NCBI GenBank assembly: GCA_958298945.1
Contig: OY282606.1
Span: 95,487,696 to 95,551,695 of the forward strand
DNA from: Atherix ibis
Lineage: Eukaryota > Arthropoda > Insecta > Diptera > Athericidae
DNA: 64,000 nt
Direction of reading: 5' to 3'
The notes below the pieces were generated by a model. The model was not told the DNA's origin and did no database searches. It worked only from the letters and a program-made list of their open reading frames with translations. Below are positions 57,500 through 64,000 of the stretch, one piece after another (position 1 is the first letter of the stretch; each line of letters begins with the position of its first letter). The position numbers were made by a program, and so were the translations under genes.

Positions 57500-58855
57500 C
57501 ACAAAGCAACAATGAGTTTTGTTATCGGGAAATCCCCATTCCATCATGGCATATTTTGCCTTTAATTTACAAATTTTTTTTAACTGTTGTACATTGCTGC
57601 TGGTTCATAATATATACAATATCAATAAGAAATTTATGAATAAAATTTTAGAGGAAAAATTATGTATACTATAAATAGTTATGTATACAACCTTGTCAAA
57701 TTTAGTTTCGAACATTTAATAGAAAGGAGTACACGTATTCGTTGTACCGAAAAATTCCTTTTAAGATTCATAATTCCCAAATAAGTTTTCTTATATTGGA
57801 AAAACCTTTAATTTTTTGACATTAATGAAAATTTTATCAGCCCTTCATTCTTCTCCTATGGGTAGCTTATTTGATACTTTTGGGATTTACTCCTAACTTG
57901 ACTACATTTTAATACATTTCATCTACCTTCTTAAAACTGTTAACTATGCGACTATGTAGATGTTTTATCTTCTGTTTATACAATATATATACGAGAAATT
58001 TCAGTAAATATCACAGCTAACGATAATTTTAATAGTGAAAATGAAAAAAATTTAATTAATAATTCACTTGCGGTAAATATAATAAGATTATCATGAAAAA
58101 TGTTTCGCTTCTTCCAAACTTTACCAACAGACAAAATTTCGCATAAATAAAATCATATAAGAGCTATGTGTATGTATGTGTGTTTATACATAATTATACA
58201 GAAGCAGTAAAAATTTATAATATAAAATCAATGATATTTGCATTCATTTGGCTTAATTCTAGAAAGCTGTTAAATACTTTTACCCAATTATACTCTACCT
58301 CATTTAACTAATTTAAATGGGAAAGATAATTTGAATTATTTGTTATATTAAGTGTGTTTGTAAGTATTTGTAATATAAGAGCGAAGAAAAAACTGTTTTA
58401 ATAATATTAAAACATCTCAAAAATAAAGTGTGAACATTAAATTCAAGCGGATTTTCTTATTTATTTTGTCTTCGGTCTCGAAGGACAATTCAATTCAAAA
58501 AAACTGAACTGTTTACCTCAGAGACTTAACCATGAATCAAAGCAATTTACTTCGCTACAAAATCATCAAAACAATATTTTATTTAAAGCTAAAGAATTCT
58601 ACGCTAGACGTATTACAGTCGAAATGAAAATACCAAATAAGAACTTTTTTATTACTTTAAGAATTGTTTTTAGCTTGTTTAGCCGAAATATTTTTACAGA
58701 TGATTCCTTAGAAATATTTTTTTTTCTAAATAAAATTTGTTTAAATATAATAAGAAAACTTAATCAAAAAGAATATTTTTATTTTTTTCAAATTCCTAAA
58801 TAATTCAAAACAATAATTTTTTCATTTTAAACTATAATATTTTTGAACAGTGGAC
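57500..58855. other. AT-rich DNA, nothing recognised
   Basis: No conserved block. Confidence 0.5.
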
Positions 58856-58859
58856 GATA

Positions 58860-59600
58860 AAGCTCTGACATCCCATTTGATCCTAATACTATCATAACTA
58901 CTTATGCAGATGATATGGCCATACTTGCTACTTGACATAGCTTCCAATAATTTGCAATCCCATATCCAGTACCTTTGATCCTGGCTTACAGAAGAGTGTT
59001 CACAACCTTCAAAATGAACAGAAAAGTGCTCACATTACTTTTACTCTTTCTCAAGGAAAACCTACCCCTTCATACCTTAATAGCAACGTACGTTATTTGG
59101 GACTAAAAACAACTTGAAGCCACTATACGTTGCCTATAACTTCTTAGAATATTGGAGAAATGCTCGAAACTAACAATCAAAAGTAAACTTTGTAATTATA
59201 AAACCTATTTGGACATATGGAATTGAACTTTGGAGTTGTTGATGCCCCCTTTTATGTTCGTAACAACGTAATCCATCGTGATATGAATGTTCCCTTTATT
59301 CAGGACCTGTGCATTTCCCACTATCAAAAATATCACTTCCGTTTATCCTATCATCATAATCCACGTGTTGGAGAATTGTCATCTACTGCCTTTCCCGGAA
59401 ACACTTAACGAAGACTTAAGAGACAATAGCCTTGAGATTTTCTAGAGGAATCTAATTTCCGTTAGTTGGAGAAACGCCGATGGATGTTTACTCCCACTTC
59501 ATAAAGTATAAGATTGTAAATGAAAATGTTATGTAAATCTGCTTGTTACAATAAAATTTCAGTTGCAGATAAAAACAAAAAATAAATGAATAAATAAAAC
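58860..59600 (+). pseudogene. Jockey-clade ORF2 relic, palm to 3' end
   Basis: TIITTYADDMAILAT (58896-58940) contains the RT catalytic YADD box. After frame changes come a TFTLSQGK block near 59040 and SNVRYLGLKT near 59090 (the YLGL motif). KLTIKSKLCNYKTYLDIW (59170-59218) corresponds to KSKLxLxTKxLIYKTILKPIWTYG, and GIELWS-like sequence follows in the next frame. FVRNNVIHRDMNVPFIQDL (59257-59313) matches YVRNDxIHRDLxIPxVxxxI. YHFRLSYHHNPRVGELSSTA and RRLRDNSLEI (to 59440) form the C-terminus, followed by SVSWRNADGCLLPL and an AATAAA-containing tail. 5' parts are absent and stops interrupt every frame. Confidence 0.82.
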
Positions 59601-60137
59601 TCTAATATTCTTAATTAAAGTAAAAAGTTTGTCTTCTTTAATTAAATGGACTAACGTACAGAATCAGGACATATGTTCGATCATGGGATGATTTAGGAAC
59701 AGAGAAGCGTTCGTGATGTACTCGTATTTAATAAGACGAAAAGGCATTAATTTATGGAAAAGTCGATACAGCATACAGGACAATTTTACTTATCGAAAAA
59801 TGAGAAATGTCCCTAATTTAGTATTAGGGTGCCTACAGAGAATGCTATGAATTAGGGTCAAATGATAATAAACTATTGTATATTTCTCCTAACCCAGATG
59901 CATGTGCATAACAAAAACGTATATGCGCGCGTCGTTAGTTAACATTTGATATGAGGAAGGTCGTGTGCAGAAGGGGGCTAGTTTATGTTATAATCCGTCG
60001 ATTAGCATGAAATAAGAAATCAATAATTTGTATATAATGCTAAAAGAATTGCTTAGAGCACGTGACGGCTTTAAATGAAAATAAAATAGATCTTAATGTA
60101 TTTTTAAATACTTTTTACTATGAAAAATATAAAGTAC
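59601..60137. other. AT-rich DNA, nothing recognised
   Basis: Contains TAGAGCACGTGAC at 60055-60067, an E-box 13-mer also found at 13799-13811. No gene seen. Confidence 0.45.
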
Positions 60138-61209
60138 TAGAGGGTAGTCCCAGAAGTAGCCGACCTAACAAAGAAAACACAAAAAATTTGGGAAAAAATC
60201 TCTTTTATTCGAAACATAGTCTCCTTTTAGCATGATATACTTTTTCCAACGATCTTCAATAGCTTTGATATCATATTTATTGTAAAAACCGCCGAGCTCA
60301 TCAAAATAACCATTTCACCTCTTCATTGTTGCCAAATCTTATACCTCCGAGCCATTTTTTATGTTTGGAAAGAGAAACTAATCCGAGGAGCTAAATCTAG
60401 CGAATAGAATATGTGAAGAAGCAATTCGAACTTTAACGCATTGATTTTGGCGATTGCAATAATGGATGTGAGAACCTTGTTGAAACGACAATTTCTTTTT
60501 CGGAAAATGCGGTCATTTTTTCTTGATGTTATCGTTCAAACACTGCAATAAGTTCGCATAATACTCACCATTGATTATTTTTCCTTTTTGAAGATAATCA
60601 ATGAAAATTATCCCATGCGCATCCCAAAATTTAGACGCCATGACCTTGCCAGCAGATGGACCCTTGTTCGCCCTCTTTGGAGCCGATTCTCCTTTTCAGT
60701 CCATTATTTTGACTGTTCCTTCATCTCAGGTATGAAGTAATGAACCCATATTTTATTTATGATTATGATTCGATTCAAAAACTCGGCTTTATTGCTGCGA
60801 AAAACATTCTCACGACGTTGTTTTATGTTTCATAGTGAGCAAAATCTACACAGCATTTTGCGCACAGCTTTCTCATGCCCAAATTTACAGTCTGCCATCT
60901 AATATTTTATTGTAATCGAAAGCACAAACTCTCCAAGAGTAGAGTATAGCTCGGCTTTGATATTGGTAAGACGGAGACCTTTCAAATAAAAATATTGCAT
61001 CACATAACAATGAGCGATTTTTTCTATGTTTACAAATTCACTGCCAGCGTTGCACTATGAATGGCTGTCAAACTAATACTAAACAGCACAGCGTCATCAA
61101 ACTTCAAACTTAAGCTTAATAAAATTGGTATTTTCGACTATAGTAATTTTTTTCAAACAATAACCACCATCTACACGTCAGGTTGGGTACTTCTAGGACC
61201 ACCCTCGTA
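60138..61209 (-). mobile_element. decayed mariner with recognisable terminal inverted repeats
   Basis: Left end TAGAGGGTAGTCCCAGAAGT, then AGCCGACCTAAC. Right end, reverse complemented, TACGAGGGTGGTCCTAGAAG, then TACCCAACCTGAC. The ends agree at most positions with one missing base on the left. About 1.07 kb. The ends differ from those of the other mariners here, so this is a separate lineage. Confidence 0.85.
60210..61015 (-). pseudogene. mariner transposase relic
   Basis: On the minus strand, VMQYFYLKGLRLTNIKAELY followed by STLGEF (about 61010-60930) is the N-terminal helix-turn-helix domain. NKAEFLNRIIIINKIWVHYF (about 60800-60740) corresponds to the first catalytic Asp block (VTMDETWIHYY), with the Asp lost. 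PSAGKVMASKFWDAHGII then FIDYLQKGKIINGEYYANLL (60655-60550) is the conserved core, the strongest evidence. The second Asp block is unrecognisable (FQQGSHIH in place of HQDNAPxH). SSD-stop-FLFPNIKN near 60380 keeps the third Asp in a shifted frame. IKAIEDRWKKYIMLKGDYV (60270-60215) is the C-terminus. Several stops and frameshifts; dead. Confidence 0.85.
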
Positions 61210-64000
61210 TATATTTAATAGGAGTTTTTTTAACACACTCGAAAAGTTTGAATAATTCTGCCTATCGTAAGATACGACAACTAGCAAATAGGATCACGAA
61301 AACTGTTTTAGCCCATTGATGTCTGGCGGAGAGTCGAGAGGTTATTTGTTTAGGTTATTTTTAGATCATTTGACGAATTTTTTAGGTCATTTGACAACTT
61401 TTTAATTGAGTGGTATAGTAGACACCTGATTCGAAAACAACAGCTCTGTCATTACATACAATATGTTGGTCAAACGAATATTTTTTTAGCTTAAAATTTT
61501 CCATTTTATGATGAAAACGTGGAACAAGGAAAAAAAGTCCCTAATACTTAGACATTGGAGACACATGGATGATCGACCGCAGTTTAATTGATTAACGATT
61601 TTTTTGTCTGAAAAGAGATTCGTGTTCTAAAAACTCCTAAAAGAACTAATTGTTGATAAATAAAATATCAGTTTCATAAGTTTCCTGCCACAACTTGTAC
61701 TACAACCCATCGCTATAGGATGTCGGTCTCAAAAAAGTAAACGTTCAACTGCCTCGCAAAAATCGATATCATTTTTTATACCTTTTTATGTGTAGGAGAA
61801 TTTTTTATTTTAATGAACAGCATCTTAAAACGAAATCGAGTTGTAAAAGCCTCACCTTTAATAATTTTCAGCAGGTATTCAAATATGAAAAGATATTTTA
61901 TGAGAATGATACAAAAACAATTTAATTTTGTAAAAATATGAAAAATTTTAATCTTTTTATGTTTGTAACAAAGATGAAAATTTTACAAATCGAAAAGTAA
62001 AAGTTTTTCTGTTCAAAAGTACAAAGTATGGACTTATCAAACATGAAATATTGTACGTTATAAGGACAAAGAAGAAAGTAATTTTATATGCCTTGACAGA
62101 TGAAAAGTTTTGACCGTTTCAACATCAAAAGGAAAGTCATTATTTTCCTAACCCAATAAAGTATAATGGAAAATTATCTGAACTTTGAGACCATTTTCTG
62201 TACCATTTTAGAAATGGGACAAATACAATATTTTTTTCTGCATTCAACTTTTTAGCGAAATGTAAGAGAAGTGCAATTATTATAAATGTTTGTTCTTTTT
62301 ATGTGTTGTTCACATTAATTAATATTAAAATGATTTAACTAATTACATACAAAACTATGATTTTAAATATTTGAAATATTTATGAAAGTAAAAAATACTA
62401 ATATTAACGCGCAGGAATCTATTTGATCTATAATTTCATTATTTTTATCAATATACTGACTTGTGTAGTACTTAAAAACATACCGATAGTTTATTTGAAG
62501 GTAACTAACATATTTTTTAAAACTATTATTCATTAAAAAAATTTAGCTAAACGTAAAACATTTCTTTGTTATAATTTTTTTTCATGAGCATCTAAAATTG
62601 GTTAATTTTTTTGTACTTTTTCCAATTTAACTGAAACTTCCAAATTTCAATTAGAAATTTAAAAAAAAAAACAACATAAAAATATTTTGCATTTATGAAA
62701 ATTAACAAAAATTTTACTTGGCTAATCTTTAGGAATAAAAAAAAAACATTTAATAAAATAGCTCCCTTTTATACATAAATATATGTTTTTTCCATTACTT
62801 TTCAATTTTCCGAACATTTTACTCTAAATCTAAACCGTTTTCCTTCCCAAGAACTACTTAGACCTTCCTTAAATTATTTTTTCCTTAATATATATATATA
62901 TAAATTGATTTACTTTTTTGAAACTAACAAAATTAATATGCATAATATCCTGCTAATGGAATTTGTTTGTTAAGATAAAAATAAGAAAACTTTCCTAAAG
63001 TTTGTATGGCTTAAAAATTTTCAATAGCAAAATGTGATATTTTTTACAGTTCAATTGAAATATCATTGACGTCAAATGATATAATATTGGATAAAAAAAA
63101 ACTAGGATTAATTAATCAAATTTGTCAGTTTTGTTTTTTCTTCTTCAAATTTCTAAATAAATATTTTTCTTGTGATATTGGTAAAAATTAAAATTCATAT
63201 TTTCCATTTAAATTTATGTTGTGTACATTCAGATTTTCGAATTTCATTATTTTCTTCTTTTAATTTTCTCTTATTTTGTTTTCATTTTTATTTACTTTAT
63301 TGAAATAGATATTTGTTTTTTTTTAAATTTACTTTTTCGATATAATATAAGAGTCTTGGAATGAGGGAAAAATAAATTTTGTACTTTTTGTATATTCTTA
63401 AGTAAATTATTCTACTCAAAGTATCTATGCATTAAAAAAGGATAAGTAAAACTTTCCTATCTAAAAGAGTTCTTAAAAATAAACTTACCATAATAATTTA
63501 TTTAAGAATTTTCCGGAGAAATATACAATTAATAATATATAAATAAATACTTTAAACTTTAAAAATCAGAAACTAATTCGAAAAATCATCTTCAATATAT
63601 TGTACCTACTTGACGAAAAAACAAATTGATCGCAGAACAAAATCTATTTTTGCTATTTTTTTTAAAAACTAATCAAAATATTAAATTTTAAAATAATAAA
63701 TGCTTCAAAAACCTTTTTTGGAATGCCAAAAAGAAGTATAAATATGAACACCTGATTTCGATTAAACAAACATTTAATTAATCGATTTTTTTTATTGCGG
63801 CTATAAAAAATTGATGAATATTTTAAAATTTACAATATCATAAAAATATAACTTTCAAGTTTTTTTTTTTTTAATACAGCTCAATTTTTTTGTCAGTTAA
63901 ATCAAATGTTTTAAAATATTTTTCCCATAAAAAAACTTTGAAAAAAATGTACGCAAAAAAATCACCAAAATTATTTTCTAATTTCTTTTTATATTAAATT
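61210..64000. other. AT-rich DNA to the end of the window, nothing recognised
   Basis: Very AT-rich, with a (TA)n run at 62888-62902. Near 61370-61400, TTTAGATCATTTGACGAATT and TTTAGGTCATTTGACAACTT form a short direct duplication. No coding or RNA signal. Confidence 0.5.

Larger units (their letters stand above)
54800..57500. other. less AT-rich zone with promoter-like signals
   Basis: Base composition is more balanced, especially 55850-56560 and 56860-57240, and long A/T runs are rarer. It holds a TATA+Inr pair at 56120-56155, a second TATA/Inr-like pair at 57405-57437, a perfect octamer ATGCAAAT at 57160-57167 and several open frames without recognisable domains (56170-56427 plus, 55881-56069 minus, 54910-55161 plus). 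No TE protein is visible. It could be the promoter and 5' exon of a gene transcribed to the right, or an enhancer cluster. Confidence 0.3.

Noticed and set aside
1..64000. CRISPR arrays, operons, Shine-Dalgarno sites
   Set aside because: No regularly spaced short repeats with unique spacers. The sequence is eukaryotic in every recognisable feature, so prokaryotic signals were not called.
1..64000. endogenous retroviral or LTR retrotransposon copies
   Set aside because: I looked for LTR pairs and for protease, integrase and gag-type zinc-knuckle signatures and found none. All RT relics carry non-LTR (Jockey or R1/I-type) motifs.

Overview
The window is eukaryotic and strongly AT-rich (judged by eye, not computed). 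It contains no complete, recognisable host gene. What can be identified is almost all decayed transposable element. The mix of mariner subfamilies (irritans-like, mauritiana-like and others), Jockey-type non-LTR retrotransposons and short ATGT/TTTA/ACTT microsatellites points to an insect, most plausibly a fly (Diptera). This is an inference from element content; no host gene confirms it. The stretch reads like a large intron or an intergenic, TE-rich region.

Layout. 0-11.5 kb: a Jockey relic (0.8-1.35 kb, minus strand); a mauritiana-type mariner relic (2.7-3.5 kb, minus); one arm of a dispersed repeat (3.7-4.15 kb); a full-length irritans-type mariner (8777-10053) inserted into a copy of that same repeat family, which continues inverted at 10141-10670; and a relic of a second Tc1/mariner-superfamily transposase (10.9-11.5 kb). 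11.5-24 kb: mostly featureless AT-rich DNA, with a base-composition island at 13.5-15 kb, a three-copy tandem repeat of about 190 bp (16.08-16.65 kb), hairpins and a foldback/MITE-like element (21.45-21.84 kb). 24.5-31 kb: the 3' end of a zinc-knuckle non-LTR element (24.6-25.67 kb), a mariner relic (25.78-26.86 kb), another transposase relic (29.0 kb) and a second minus-strand Jockey relic (30.4-30.9 kb).

34-44 kb: two copies of an unclassified repeat of about 300 bp (34.4 and 43.2 kb), a second MITE-like copy (34.8-35.1 kb), an exon-like ORF (35.8 kb), a mariner with perfect 31-bp terminal inverted repeats but a DD34N catalytic triad (36106-37310), Jockey fragments (37.5 and 40.6-41.4 kb), a Tc1-like relic (41.6-42.1 kb) and a transposase 3' end (43.8 kb). 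44-64 kb: a degenerate transposase (48.5-49.3 kb), a possible isolated 115-nt exon with canonical splice sites (50249-50363), a less AT-rich zone with a TATA+Inr pair (54.8-57.5 kb), a Jockey 3' end (58.9-59.6 kb) and a decayed mariner with recognisable TIRs (60138-61209).

No gene network or operon exists here. The functional story is successive invasion by at least five mariner lineages, one Tc1/mariner-superfamily family with four relics, a Tc1-like element and at least two non-LTR lineages, all now inactive by stops, deletions or loss of catalytic residues. The best candidates for host function are the exon-like ORFs at 35.8 and 50.25 kb and the promoter-like sites near 56.12 kb; all are tentative.
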